DNA from: Bacteroidetes bacterium SCGC AAA795-G10 | Lineage (GTDB): Bacteria > Bacteroidota > Bacteroidia > Flavobacteriales > Flavobacteriaceae | Direction: 5' to 3' | DNA: 64,000 bases | Assembly (NCBI GenBank): GCA_003130815.1 | Contig: QFDA01000003.1 | Coordinates: 1-64,000 of the forward strand | In this document: piece after piece, positions 8,924-17,811 of the stretch | Numbering within the stretch: position 1 is the first letter of the stretch | Layout: each line of letters opens with the position of its first letter | Translations under genes and position numbers: made by a program | Notes under the pieces: model-generated | The model's database searches: none | What the model was told of the DNA's origin: nothing | The model's input: only the letters and a program-made list of their open reading frames with translations

Positions 8924-10003
8924 ATGAAAATGAATGAAAATTTTTTTATTTCAAAAGCTATAGACCCATTACCATATGAATCAAAATGGGAAGCGCCAAG
9001 TAATATTGCGTTAATCAAATATTGGGGAAAAAAAAAGCTACAAATACCCAAAAATCCTTCACTTAGTTTCACTTTAGATAAAAGTGTCACTAGAACTTCT
9101 ATTCGTTTTGAGCCATCTAAATCTGGGAAATTTAACTTTAAATTTTTCTTCAATGATTCTCTCAAGCCTGATTTTGACGATAAACTGCATGTTTTCTTTG
9201 ATCGTATTAAAAAATATGTATGTTGGATAATAAATTATGAGTTAACAATAAAAAGTATAAACACATTTCCACACAGTAGTGGTATTGCTTCTTCAGCATC
9301 AGCAATGGCAGCACTTTCTTTAGCGATCATGGATTTAGAGAGCTATTTATTTAATTTTGAAAAAAATGATTTTTTCTTCACTAAAGCATCATTTTTAGCC
9401 AGAATCGGTTCTGGGAGTGCATCTAGAAGTATAAAAGGGCCAGTCACTATTTGGGGAGATAACAGAAAAATATCAAACTCCTCAGACCTGTATGCCATCG
9501 AATTTGGTAAAGATTTAAATTCAATTTTTAAATCTTACCAAGATATCATATTACTAGTTGATAAAGAATCAAAAAATGTATCGAGTACTAAGGGTCACGA
9601 TCTAATGCATTCTAACCCCTATGCTGAAAAAAGATTTTTACAAGCTAGAAGAAACTGTGATTCTTTAATCCCTATTATGAAATCAGGTGATCTAGACGCA
9701 TTCATTAAAATTGTCGAATTGGAAGCTTTATCATTACATGCTATGATGATGACATCAAATCCTTATTATATTCTTATGAAACCTAATACGTTATCAATTA
9801 TTGAAAAATTATGGGATTTCCGTAAGGGAAAAAATATCCCTGCTTGCTTTACAATGGACGCAGGAGCTAATGTTCATATCTTATATCCTTCAGAATATGA
9901 AAAACAAATGATCCCATTTATTGATCAAGAATTATCTTCATTTTGTAAGAACAAAGAATATATTGTTGATCAAGTTGGTGCTGGAGCAAGGAAACTAGAT
10001 TAA
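8924..10003 (+). CDS. mvaD: Diphosphomevalonate decarboxylase
   Basis: GHMP-fold enzyme that makes isopentenyl diphosphate from mevalonate diphosphate using ATP. Seen: APSNIALIKYWGKKK (residues 24-38), the ATP loop region HSSGIASSASAMAALS, ARIGSGSASRSI and the catalytic-type Asp312 in FTMDAGANVH. At 359 residues it has the flavobacterial length. ATG codons at 8924 and 8930 are both in frame; the promoter box just upstream makes 8930 equally likely. It is followed by mevalonate kinase, and idi lies at 53411. Confidence 0.93.
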   Translation: MKMNENFFISKAIDPLPYESKWEAPSNIALIKYWGKKKLQIPKNPSLSFTLDKSVTRTSIRFEPSKSGKFNFKFFFNDSLKPDFDDKLHVFFDRIKKYVCWIINYELTIKSINTFPHSSGIASSASAMAALSLAIMDLESYLFNFEKNDFFFTKASFLARIGSGSASRSIKGPVTIWGDNRKISNSSDLYAIEFGKDLNSIFKSYQDIILLVDKESKNVSSTKGHDLMHSNPYAEKRFLQARRNCDSLIPIMKSGDLDAFIKIVELEALSLHAMMMTSNPYYILMKPNTLSIIEKLWDFRKGKNIPACFTMDAGANVHILYPSEYEKQMIPFIDQELSSFCKNKEYIVDQVGAGARKLD

Positions 10004-10026
10004 ATATCTTTTTAATTATAAATTTT

Positions 10027-10956
10027 ATGAACCAGTCTTTCTTTTTTTCTAAAATTTTACTTTTCGGAGAATATGGTATAATAAAAAACTCAAGGGGTCT
10101 AACGGTACCCTATAGATCCTATAAAGGTAATTTGAATACATCTTCAAAAATTAATAAGGAAATTGATTCTTCTCACAAAAAAATTTTAGAATTCGTAAAA
10201 TATCTTAAGAATTTAAATCAAAATTTTGTAGAATTTAATTGGCAGAAGTTAGATAATGATCTCAAAGAAAATTTATATTTCAATAGCAATATACCTCAAG
10301 GTTATGGTTTAGGAAGTAGTGGTGCCCTTATAGCAGCAGTATATGAAAAGTATGCTATGTCAAAGATTATTCCTAGTAATTATACAACCTTGAAAAATAT
10401 TCAAACTCTAAAAAAAATTTTTAGTCATATGGAATCTTATTTTCATGGTAATTCGTCTGGATTTGATCCTTTAGTTAGCTATTCAGACTCCTCAATTTTG
10501 ATCGGCCCAGGTAATCATATTAGTACTACTCAAATCCCTTCTCAAACGAAAAATGGCAAAGGAGCTATTTTTTTAGTTGACAGTGGAAAAAGCAGAAAGA
10601 CTACATCTATGATTTCAATATTTATGGAAAAAATGAAAAGCTTAAAATTTAGCCAGATAATCTTTAAAGATTTTATAAAGTTTTCTGAAAATTGCATTGA
10701 TGACTTTCTAAATGAAAATCATGATTCTTTTTTTAGAAATATCAAAATATTGTCGTCTTTGGTCTTACAAAATTTTGATAAAATGATTCCAAAGCCAATT
10801 TTTCAATTATGGGAAGAAGGTATAAATACTGATAATTATTATCTTAAATTATGCGGATCTGGAGGAGGTGGTTATTTTTTAGGCTTTACAAAAGATTTTA
10901 AATCTGCAACAAAACTCTTGAAAGATTATCCTCTAGAGGTGGTATATAAGCTTTAA
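10027..10956 (+). CDS. Mevalonate kinase-like GHMP kinase
   Basis: A 309-residue GHMP kinase. The N-terminus FSKILLFGEYGI (7-18) and the ATP-binding loop PQGYGLGSSGA (90-100) match the mevalonate kinase type of Flavobacteriia, and the C-terminal LCGSGGGGYFLGF is the third GHMP motif. It would phosphorylate mevalonate ahead of the decarboxylase encoded 23 bases upstream. Phosphomevalonate kinase activity cannot be ruled out, because the two families are close and no other kinase of the pathway is in the window. Confidence 0.88.
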   Translation: MNQSFFFSKILLFGEYGIIKNSRGLTVPYRSYKGNLNTSSKINKEIDSSHKKILEFVKYLKNLNQNFVEFNWQKLDNDLKENLYFNSNIPQGYGLGSSGALIAAVYEKYAMSKIIPSNYTTLKNIQTLKKIFSHMESYFHGNSSGFDPLVSYSDSSILIGPGNHISTTQIPSQTKNGKGAIFLVDSGKSRKTTSMISIFMEKMKSLKFSQIIFKDFIKFSENCIDDFLNENHDSFFRNIKILSSLVLQNFDKMIPKPIFQLWEEGINTDNYYLKLCGSGGGGYFLGFTKDFKSATKLLKDYPLEVVYKL

Positions 10957-10995
10957 TTTATAAATATCTAAAATTTATTAGTTGTTCAAAAAAAC

Positions 10996-11757
10996 ATGAA
11001 ATCAAAAAACACCTCCCTAAACTCAGAAAAAAATACTAATAATATGAATCAACATGTTAGAATTAATAAATACTTATCAAATGCTGGACTTTGCTCTAGA
11101 AGAGAGGCAGATCAACATATTAAAATGGGTTTAATAGAGGTAAATGGTAAAATAATTACAGAATTAGGTTTTAAAGTTAAGGCTTCAGATGAAGTTAAAT
11201 ATGATGGTACTCGCATTAAAACAAAACCATTTTTATATATTCTGATAAATAAACCAAAAGGATTCATTGCAGCTTTTCAAGGTGACAAAATAGATAAGCC
11301 AGTTCAAGATTTAATAAGTACCAAAACCAATCCTGGGTTAATACCTGTTGATGATATGGGTAGACCCATGACAGGTCTTTTGATTTTGACAAATGATGGT
11401 GAATTAAGGAAAAGACTCAATAAATCTAAATCTACAAAAATGGTCTATAAAGCCGTATTAAATGAAAATGTAACAAAGCAAATAATTAATAAATTAAAAA
11501 CAGGTCAGATGGTATATAATAAACTTTTAAAAATAAAAGATATTAGCCATATTAAGGGGAAGCCTAAAAATGAGGTTGGTTTAGAGGTCAATTCCATAGG
11601 TACATCTGAACTAGTAAAGCTTTTTAGCATATGTGGCTTAAGAGTTGTTTTAATTGATAGAGTTATATACGGTAGCCTTACAAAAAAAGATTTGCCAAGA
11701 GGAAAGTGGAGAAATTTAAGTTCTAAGGAAGTTGGTTTTTTGAAGATGATGTCCTAA
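10996..11757 (+). CDS. RsuA/RluB-family pseudouridine synthase homologue, catalytic motif lost
   Basis: An N-terminal S4 RNA-binding domain (RINKYLSNAGLCSRREAD, from about residue 22) is followed by an RsuA/RluB-type domain (LINKPKGF, TGLLILTNDGEL, LPRGKWRNL). In this family the catalytic aspartate lies in V-G-R-L-D; here residues 118-122 read VDDMG, placing Gly122 at that position. The downstream EG-NR--RRMF motif that contacts RNA is also changed (residues 200-210, SIGTSELVKLF). The frame is intact and the fold-defining parts are kept, so this is probably an RNA-binding protein without synthase activity. It follows the mevalonate genes, as active relatives do in Flavobacteriia. Its 3' end overlaps the convergent membrane glycosyltransferase gene by 42 bases. 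Confidence 0.85.
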   Translation: MKSKNTSLNSEKNTNNMNQHVRINKYLSNAGLCSRREADQHIKMGLIEVNGKIITELGFKVKASDEVKYDGTRIKTKPFLYILINKPKGFIAAFQGDKIDKPVQDLISTKTNPGLIPVDDMGRPMTGLLILTNDGELRKRLNKSKSTKMVYKAVLNENVTKQIINKLKTGQMVYNKLLKIKDISHIKGKPKNEVGLEVNSIGTSELVKLFSICGLRVVLIDRVIYGSLTKKDLPRGKWRNLSSKEVGFLKMMS

Positions 11758-13056
11758 ACGCTCCCAAAAAAGCTCATAAAAAACACAAATGTAAACCAAA
11801 AAATAAGCCCCTATCTGCCAATATAATTTTTCTTCGACTATTTCTACTCCATAGGCGCTGTAGCTCCAAAAGACAGTCATACTCCACAAAACCGGGTATA
11901 AATATCCACTTAAAATTCCTAGAATTATTAAGTTAATAATGTACCAAGGATGGACTGTTGTTGAGACAAAAAAATAGATGCTTAAAATAAATAGTATATT
12001 TTTAAAAATATCTTTCGGCTCACGATTTGATTTAATAAAAGAGAAAATAAAAACAAATACTGAAATAAGGTAAGGTGTTATTTTTCCTATATCTTTAATA
12101 ATGTTATATCCTTTCAATTTATATCCAATTGCTCTTATAATATTGTAAATACTACCGTTAAATTCAAAAGTTGAAAACCAAAGTTGTATGGTTTGAAGAT
12201 AATTTGGAAAAAAATTTTCATCCCAATATGGTAAAAATATGATCCCACCAAAAATCAAAATAAATATTCCATAAACTATAAAATTCTTCAGTCCTAAATA
12301 CTGAAAGAAAAAAGGAACTAAAATCAGAGGTAAAAGTTTAGTACCTATTGCAAATGCCATAAAAATTCCACCTAAAATTGGTTGTCGCTTAATGCAATAA
12401 AGCCATGAAATAAAAGTAAAACACATCATAAGACATTCTCCATGAAGATTTCCATAACCTTCAATAATTACCAATGGATTTAGGAAATACCATGCTAGAT
12501 ATTCTTTTGATAGTATTAATTTTTCTAACAAGCTTTTTATTACAAAAAATATTATCATCTCACTTACTAAATAGACGCTGCGTATGCAAAGAATTGGTGT
12601 GAAAATATTTTCAGAGTTAAAGTTGGCTGCTAAGGCAAATAAGTATTGACTTATTGGAGGATAATTTGAAAAATTATTTCTACTTAAATTCCCCATTTTT
12701 TCAAATAATAGTTGCGAATTGGGAAAACCTACTAAATCAATTATTTGATTTGGTGTGTAATGATATGGATTAATTCCAAAAAGCTGAATGCTTCCATCCC
12801 AAATAAAGCGATAAAAATCTTGTGACAGATTAGGTATATAATTCCAAAAAATTAAACGACATATTATTCCTAAAAGAAAAATATTTCCTATTGAAGAATA
12901 CTTTTTAACCCAAATCCAAATTAAAAGAAATAAAAACACGTATGTACCAATTAAGGGAAGCGTTTGAAACCTTTTTAATTCAAACGAAAATAATGCAAAG
13001 GCAAAAAATATTCCAAGTAATGTTATTGAACTTGAAATGATATAGTTTTTATTCAT
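11716..13056 (-). CDS. Polytopic GT-C type glycosyl(mannosyl)transferase
   Basis: A 446-residue integral membrane protein with about a dozen hydrophobic segments. The first large loop contains SQDFYRFIWDG, the acidic-Arg signature of polyprenol-linked mannosyltransferases and GT87-like proteins. Such enzymes transfer sugars from lipid-linked donors on the outer face of the inner membrane. It is the last gene of the minus-strand string and overlaps the preceding cellulose-synthase-like gene by 8 bases, suggesting they build the same glycan or glycolipid. Donor and acceptor are not identifiable. Confidence 0.75.
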   Translation of the reverse strand: MNKNYIISSSITLLGIFFAFALFSFELKRFQTLPLIGTYVFLFLLIWIWVKKYSSIGNIFLLGIICRLIFWNYIPNLSQDFYRFIWDGSIQLFGINPYHYTPNQIIDLVGFPNSQLLFEKMGNLSRNNFSNYPPISQYLFALAANFNSENIFTPILCIRSVYLVSEMIIFFVIKSLLEKLILSKEYLAWYFLNPLVIIEGYGNLHGECLMMCFTFISWLYCIKRQPILGGIFMAFAIGTKLLPLILVPFFFQYLGLKNFIVYGIFILIFGGIIFLPYWDENFFPNYLQTIQLWFSTFEFNGSIYNIIRAIGYKLKGYNIIKDIGKITPYLISVFVFIFSFIKSNREPKDIFKNILFILSIYFFVSTTVHPWYIINLIILGILSGYLYPVLWSMTVFWSYSAYGVEIVEEKLYWQIGAYFLVYICVFYELFWERLGHHLQKTNFLRT

Positions 13057-14548
13057 TATTTATGTTTTGGCTAATCCCAAAATAGCTTATAATTCCAAAT
13101 CCAATAAAAAGAACCAGATGAAATAAAAACATTCCTAAATTAAATGATTTATTAAAACTCAAAGAGCATAGAATCCCAAAAAGAAAATAAATCGATAGCA
13201 CTAATTCTAGCAAAGAATATGGAGATATCTTATTTTCAGAATATTTAAAATTCTTCAAAGAACTCTGGTTAAACTTTGGTGTACGAATAAAGGCACTTTT
13301 TTTACCTAAATAAGCTTCTAAAACTGCAACTGAATTGTGCACCGAGAACCCCAGAATTAATGTATAAAAGTTTATAAACCGCTTAATGTAAATCAAGAAA
13401 GAATAAAATCCACCTCCAAATGAGTGTTTGTGAACATGCCAATAACAATAAAAAAATATTATTGTACTTAAAATGAACAAGGAACTCATATTAAATATTA
13501 ACTCATATTCTGGGAAAGTTTCTTTTATAAATATTATGGGAACACTCAAAATTGCTAATAAAAAAACATTTAAAAACATATTGCTACTAAATAAATGGAA
13601 AAAAGCATTTATTTTTTTGTTAAATGTATATTTATCAGAAAATAAAATCTTTGTAACCAATTTTCTAAAATTTTCTGCACCCCCTTTATTCCATCTGAAT
13701 TGTTGAGAACGTATTGCATTGATTGTTACAGGAAGTTCTGCAGGTGTAACCACGTTATCCAAATAAACAAACTCCCAGTCTTTTAATTGGGCTCGATAGC
13801 TTAGATTTAAATCTTCTGTTAAAGTATCTGCTTTCCAATTCCCTGAATCAATTATGCATTCTTTTCTCCAAATCCCAGCTGTTCCATTAAAATTTATAAA
13901 ATGATTTTGCTGATTCCTACCTACTTGTTCTAAAAGAAAATGAGCATCTAGAGCAAAGGCTTGAACTTGAGTAAGAATTGAATGTTCACGGTTTAAATGT
14001 CCCCATCTGGTCTGAACTACTCCTACTTTATTATTTTGAAAATATGGAATTGTTTTTAGAAGCCAATCTGGATTGGGTAAAAAATCTGAATCAAAAATAG
14101 CTATGAATTCACCACTTGCTGTTTTCAATCCATTTTTAAGTGCTCCAGCTTTAAACCCTTTTCTTTTAGTTCGAATAATATGACGTATAGGTATACCTTT
14201 GTCTTTATATTTTGAGACTATTTTTTTTGTAACTAATAGTGACTCGTCTGTTGAATCATCTAGTACCTGAATTTGAATTAACTCTTTTGGATATTCTAGA
14301 TTTGTTATACATTTTAATAAGCGTTTTATGACATAAAATTCGTTGAACAACGGTAATTGAATTGTTACTCTTGGAAGCTTTTCAGGAATTTTACATTTTA
14401 ACTTGTTTTTTTTTTGATAAATTTTAAAATACTTTAACATATTTAGTTGCAATAAGCTATAACAAAATATTATAACTAAACAACACACGTATAATACTAT
14501 AATCAACGGGACAAATATTTTAATAATTAAATCTGTTACTACTTCCAT
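13049..14548 (-). CDS. Membrane glycosyltransferase family 2, cellulose-synthase-like
   Basis: A 499-residue processive-type GT2. One N-terminal membrane segment is followed by the catalytic domain: QLPLFNE (64-70), LDDSTDES, DSD (153-155), TED (244-246) and QQFRW (282-286), the D,D,D,QxxRW pattern. Four or more membrane segments follow. Relatives include CslA-like glucomannan synthases and ceramide glucosyltransferases. It overlaps both neighbours (10 bases upstream, 8 downstream), so translation is probably coupled. The product polymer or glycolipid is unknown. Confidence 0.85.
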   Translation of the reverse strand: MEVVTDLIIKIFVPLIIVLYVCCLVIIFCYSLLQLNMLKYFKIYQKKNKLKCKIPEKLPRVTIQLPLFNEFYVIKRLLKCITNLEYPKELIQIQVLDDSTDESLLVTKKIVSKYKDKGIPIRHIIRTKRKGFKAGALKNGLKTASGEFIAIFDSDFLPNPDWLLKTIPYFQNNKVGVVQTRWGHLNREHSILTQVQAFALDAHFLLEQVGRNQQNHFINFNGTAGIWRKECIIDSGNWKADTLTEDLNLSYRAQLKDWEFVYLDNVVTPAELPVTINAIRSQQFRWNKGGAENFRKLVTKILFSDKYTFNKKINAFFHLFSSNMFLNVFLLAILSVPIIFIKETFPEYELIFNMSSLFILSTIIFFYCYWHVHKHSFGGGFYSFLIYIKRFINFYTLILGFSVHNSVAVLEAYLGKKSAFIRTPKFNQSSLKNFKYSENKISPYSLLELVLSIYFLFGILCSLSFNKSFNLGMFLFHLVLFIGFGIISYFGISQNINNE

Positions 14549-15240
14549 TTTGAAAAGTAAAATTTAAATATCCAAGTTAATATTTTATAGCCTGCTAAGA
14601 GAGTTCCTTTTATTGTTCCTGAAACTTTTGAAACACCAAGACGCTTACGATATCTGACTGGAATTTCTTTATAGGACATTTTTTTTCTTAAAACTTTGAG
14701 TTGCATTTCAATTGTCCATCCATAAGTTTTATCCTCCATTTTTAATTCTTGAAGAGATTGCCATTTAATAGCACGAAATGGACCTAAATCAGAAAACTTA
14801 CCTTGATATAGCCATTTCATTAGAAAACAAGCTAATTTATTTCCAAAGATTTGTTGATATGTTAGAGAGCCCTTTTCCCTCAATTTTTTGTCTCTAGCTC
14901 CAATACAAAAAACAACCTCTTCACGAATAATCGGAGAAACAATTTGGTCAAGATCATCTGCATAATCAGAATAATCACCATCCAAGAAAACTACAATATC
15001 TGGATTATTTTGGGCCAGGTGTTCTAAACCTTTCAAACATGCATAACCATAACCTTTTCTGTTTTCTGTAACTACTTCAGCCCCTTTTTTTTCTGCTATT
15101 TTAGATGTATTGTCTGTTGATGCATTATCAACAACAACTATTCTATCAACACTTTTCGGGATTGAATCAATTACAAGGCCTATCGATTGTGATTCATTAT
15201 AAGCTGGTATAATAACAGCAATTTTTATATCAAATTTAAT
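14539..15240 (-). CDS. Glycosyltransferase family 2, DPM1-like, with no canonical start codon
   Basis: The reading frame encodes a GT2 domain from its very first codons: AVIIPAYNE, VVDNASTDNT and then the DGD motif (about residues 87-89), giving about 233 residues, normal for dolichol-phosphate-mannose-synthase-like proteins. In frame, however, there is no ATG, GTG or TTG between the stop codon of the preceding gene (TAA at 15243-15241) and a TTG at 15036 deep inside the conserved domain. The first codon after that stop is ATT (15240), so an ATT start with reinitiation, a mutated start or a sequence error are the options. It overlaps the next glycosyltransferase by 10 bases. Confidence 0.8.
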   Translation of the reverse strand: MKFDIKIAVIIPAYNESQSIGLVIDSIPKSVDRIVVVDNASTDNTSKIAEKKGAEVVTENRKGYGYACLKGLEHLAQNNPDIVVFLDGDYSDYADDLDQIVSPIIREEVVFCIGARDKKLREKGSLTYQQIFGNKLACFLMKWLYQGKFSDLGPFRAIKWQSLQELKMEDKTYGWTIEMQLKVLRKKMSYKEIPVRYRKRLGVSKVSGTIKGTLLAGYKILTWIFKFYFSKWK

Positions 15241-15672
15241 TTAAATGTTTAACTCTTTTTGCTGTTGGGGAACAATGAATTCGTCAAAATACCAGGAAGA
15301 CCAAGACTCAAATGCTAAGAAAAATGAAATGCCAAATGTAATTAATAGAAAAATTAGCATTGCTAGGTTTAAATTTTTTCTTTTGCGATCTATAGAACAT
15401 TGATTTTGTTTTTTTCTAAAAATGTAGGTTGCATAGATACCTAGACCTATCGCAACTGTTCTTAAGATAATAGATCCTGTTCCTAAACTTCCATCTTCTT
15501 TGTAAAAAAAATCTGCAAATGATATAGCTACGACACCCCCCATCAAACCAAACATAAAAAGAACAGCAGGGGCAACACAACATAACATTCCTGTCAAGGC
15601 TGAAATCAGACCGTATTTTATTGACCACTTAAATGCATTTGGACTTTTCATATTAATTTTAATGAGGATCAA
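15241..15672 (-). CDS. Small membrane protein with MerT-like Cys pair, unknown function
   Basis: A 143-residue protein with about four hydrophobic segments. The first segment contains LTGMLCCVAPAVLFMFG, where a vicinal cysteine pair followed by proline resembles the ion-binding segment of MerT/MerF mercury transporters; overall similarity beyond this could not be judged. ATGs at 15672 and 15651 are both possible; the first lies 9 bases after the DUF547 gene. Its stop codon is in the same frame as, and immediately next to, the following glycosyltransferase. Transport of a metal or metalloid is only a guess. Confidence 0.65.
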   Translation of the reverse strand: MILIKINMKSPNAFKWSIKYGLISALTGMLCCVAPAVLFMFGLMGGVVAISFADFFYKEDGSLGTGSIILRTVAIGLGIYATYIFRKKQNQCSIDRKRKNLNLAMLIFLLITFGISFFLAFESWSSWYFDEFIVPQQQKELNI

Positions 15673-15681
15673 AAATATTTA

Positions 15682-16377
15682 TTATTCGTTTAAATCCCAA
15701 TTGTAAGGCAAATAATCGATTTTAAATTTCTTAAGTTTAAATCCTGAATATTCAGATATAAATTCCTTGATCATTTTTTTGGATCCAAAGTCTTTTCCAA
15801 ACCAAAGAAAGATTTTTGAGAGCTCGGATTTATTTTCCTTAATTATATTTTTTGTAGAATCAATTAAAAATTCCTTTGTTGCTGCATTTAACTGATTATT
15901 TAGATTTTTTTCAATATAAGCTTCATTTAGAAGTTTTGGACATGATTTTGAAGCACAATTTATTGCAAAATGAATCCTAGGTTCATTCATTTTTCTAAGA
16001 ATTTTATGTTCTATATCTCCAAGACTGTAATTGTTTTTACCATCATTGAAGCATTTTGTTTTCCAAGGAAATTTGATCTCTTTAATACTTTTTAGAGGGT
16101 AATTTTTAATTATAAGATCTATCGTAAGAGCATTATATGCATTTATCCAATATGCTAGTTTATATTCTTTCGAAGTATTTTCATTAGGAGAATTTGATTC
16201 TAAAGTATTAATATAAGCTTTTAGCTGATCGATATTTTTCCCCCATTCTTTGTAATTAACAATGCCGTCATTTGATACATATTTTTTTAATTGTGTATTC
16301 CATCTATGATGAATATTTTTTTGTGCAAATAAACTAGCTGAAAAAATTATGCAAAAAAGAAAATACAAAGTCCTCAT
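15682..16377 (-). CDS. Exported DUF547 protein
   Basis: A 231-residue protein with a signal peptide (cleavage near LFAQ) and a DUF547 domain: KLAYWINAYNALTID, followed by FALNCAS-like FAINCASKSCPKL. The conserved Asn and Cys residues suggest an enzyme related to papain-fold proteins, but no activity is established for the family. It sits among glycosyltransferases downstream of the trp operon. Location should be periplasmic. Confidence 0.85.
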   Translation of the reverse strand: MRTLYFLFCIIFSASLFAQKNIHHRWNTQLKKYVSNDGIVNYKEWGKNIDQLKAYINTLESNSPNENTSKEYKLAYWINAYNALTIDLIIKNYPLKSIKEIKFPWKTKCFNDGKNNYSLGDIEHKILRKMNEPRIHFAINCASKSCPKLLNEAYIEKNLNNQLNAATKEFLIDSTKNIIKENKSELSKIFLWFGKDFGSKKMIKEFISEYSGFKLKKFKIDYLPYNWDLNE

Positions 16378-16438
16378 GATGTTCTGTAAATAAATCTTTA
16401 AATTAAAATTTTTAAATCAAATGACAATTAGACAAACT

Positions 16439-17050
16439 CTATCCAAATTTATCCAAATACAGTTTATAAAGATTTAAATCATTTTTGAGATCGATAAAAT
16501 CATCAATGTCATTTTCTATTCCTAGAAAGTAGACAGAATCATTTTTAATTTTTTTTAATGTTTCCTCCAAAACACGGTTTGTACTCCAAGGAATATTTTG
16601 AAAAATTTTCTTTTTTATTTTTTTCATACCAATCAAATAATATCCACCATCGTAACTAGGGCCAATCACAAAATCTTTATTCTCTAATACATTTCTTGCT
16701 CGAATTACCATACTCTCACTAATATTCCATAGATCGGTTCCAATTAGTATAACATTTTTATATTTTTCATTAAAGGCCCACTGAAAAGCTGATAGCATTT
16801 TATCTCCTAGATCAGATCCATTTTGAACTAAAAAATTTTTTGCGTTATCAAAAATTGATTCCATTTTTTTATTTGGTTTACTCTGAAATACAATAATGTC
16901 TTGATTGTTATTTGATATATTTTCAGCTGTTTTTTTAAGAAGTTGTAAATAAACCCAATGAGATTTTTCGAATCCTATCTCGTTACCAAGTCTAGTTTTA
17001 ACTTCACCTTTTATAGGTGACTTTGCAAAAACTATCAATAAGTTTTTCAT
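16439..17050 (-). CDS. DUF2064/TIGR04282-type nucleotide-sugar transferase-like protein
   Basis: A 203-residue GT-A fold protein of the CofC/DUF2064 group, annotated in many Bacteroidota as an arsenosugar-biosynthesis-type glycosyltransferase. Motifs: FAKSPIKGEVKTRLG at the N-terminus, ILIGTDLWNIS and FVIGPSYDGGYYLIGMK. The start codon shares its A with the trpA stop (TAATG), so it is translated coupled to the trp operon. DUF547 and GT2 neighbours often accompany this family; no arsenic methyltransferase or radical SAM partner is in the window, so the arsenosugar label is weak here. Confidence 0.82.
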   Translation of the reverse strand: MKNLLIVFAKSPIKGEVKTRLGNEIGFEKSHWVYLQLLKKTAENISNNNQDIIVFQSKPNKKMESIFDNAKNFLVQNGSDLGDKMLSAFQWAFNEKYKNVILIGTDLWNISESMVIRARNVLENKDFVIGPSYDGGYYLIGMKKIKKKIFQNIPWSTNRVLEETLKKIKNDSVYFLGIENDIDDFIDLKNDLNLYKLYLDKFG

Positions 17051-17811
17051 TAACGTATAGAAGAAATAAATGAACCTATATTTTCCACACCTTCTTTTTC
17101 AAGAAATTTAATAAATGCTGATCCGATTATTGCTCCACTTGAGTGTTTAATGGCTGTCAAATAGGTTTCTGAATTACTTATCCCAAAACCTACAACCGTT
17201 GGTGTGGATAGTTTCATTTTGGCTATGCGATTAAAATAGTCTGTTTGTGGGCTCCCGAATTTATCCTTAGCTCCAGTGACACTTGCACTACTAACCATAT
17301 AAATAAAACCATTTGATACTTTATCAATATAGTTAATTCTTGTCTCAGGAGTTTGGGGAGTTATCAAAAACATATTGTATAAACCATATTTTTGAAATAG
17401 GCTTTTATAACTTTCATGATAAACATCAACAGGTAGATCAGGAATAATTAATCCGTCAATACCTATTTTTTGACAATTTTGACAAAATTTTTCGATGCCA
17501 TATTGCATCATTGGATTTAAGTAACCCATTATTACTAAGGGAATTTTAATTTTTTCACGAACATTTTCAAGTTGTGAAAAAAGTTTTCTTGTCGTCATTC
17601 CATTTCGTAATGCTTGAGTAGAACTTTTTTGAATAGTTGGGCCATCTGCTAATGGATCGGAAAACGGAAGTCCAATTTCGACCATATCAACCCCGGAAGA
17701 CTCAAGTTTTTCTAGGATAGTTAATGTATCCTCAAGCTTTGGATGGCCAGCTGAAAAATAGATAGACAAGAGTTTCTTGTCTTCTTTAAACTTTTTATCA
17801 ATTCTATTCAT
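17050..17811 (-). CDS. trpA: Tryptophan synthase alpha chain
   Basis: Cleaves indole-3-glycerol phosphate to indole and glyceraldehyde-3-phosphate in complex with TrpB. The catalytic pair is visible as Glu45 (MVEIGLPFSDP) and Asp56 (LADGP); VSSASVTGAK and VGFGIS near the C-terminus bind phosphate. Length 253 aa is normal. Start ATG overlaps the trpB stop by one base (TAATG), the tight coupling expected for equimolar subunits. Confidence 0.96.
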   Translation of the reverse strand: MNRIDKKFKEDKKLLSIYFSAGHPKLEDTLTILEKLESSGVDMVEIGLPFSDPLADGPTIQKSSTQALRNGMTTRKLFSQLENVREKIKIPLVIMGYLNPMMQYGIEKFCQNCQKIGIDGLIIPDLPVDVYHESYKSLFQKYGLYNMFLITPQTPETRINYIDKVSNGFIYMVSSASVTGAKDKFGSPQTDYFNRIAKMKLSTPTVVGFGISNSETYLTAIKHSSGAIIGSAFIKFLEKEGVENIGSFISSIR

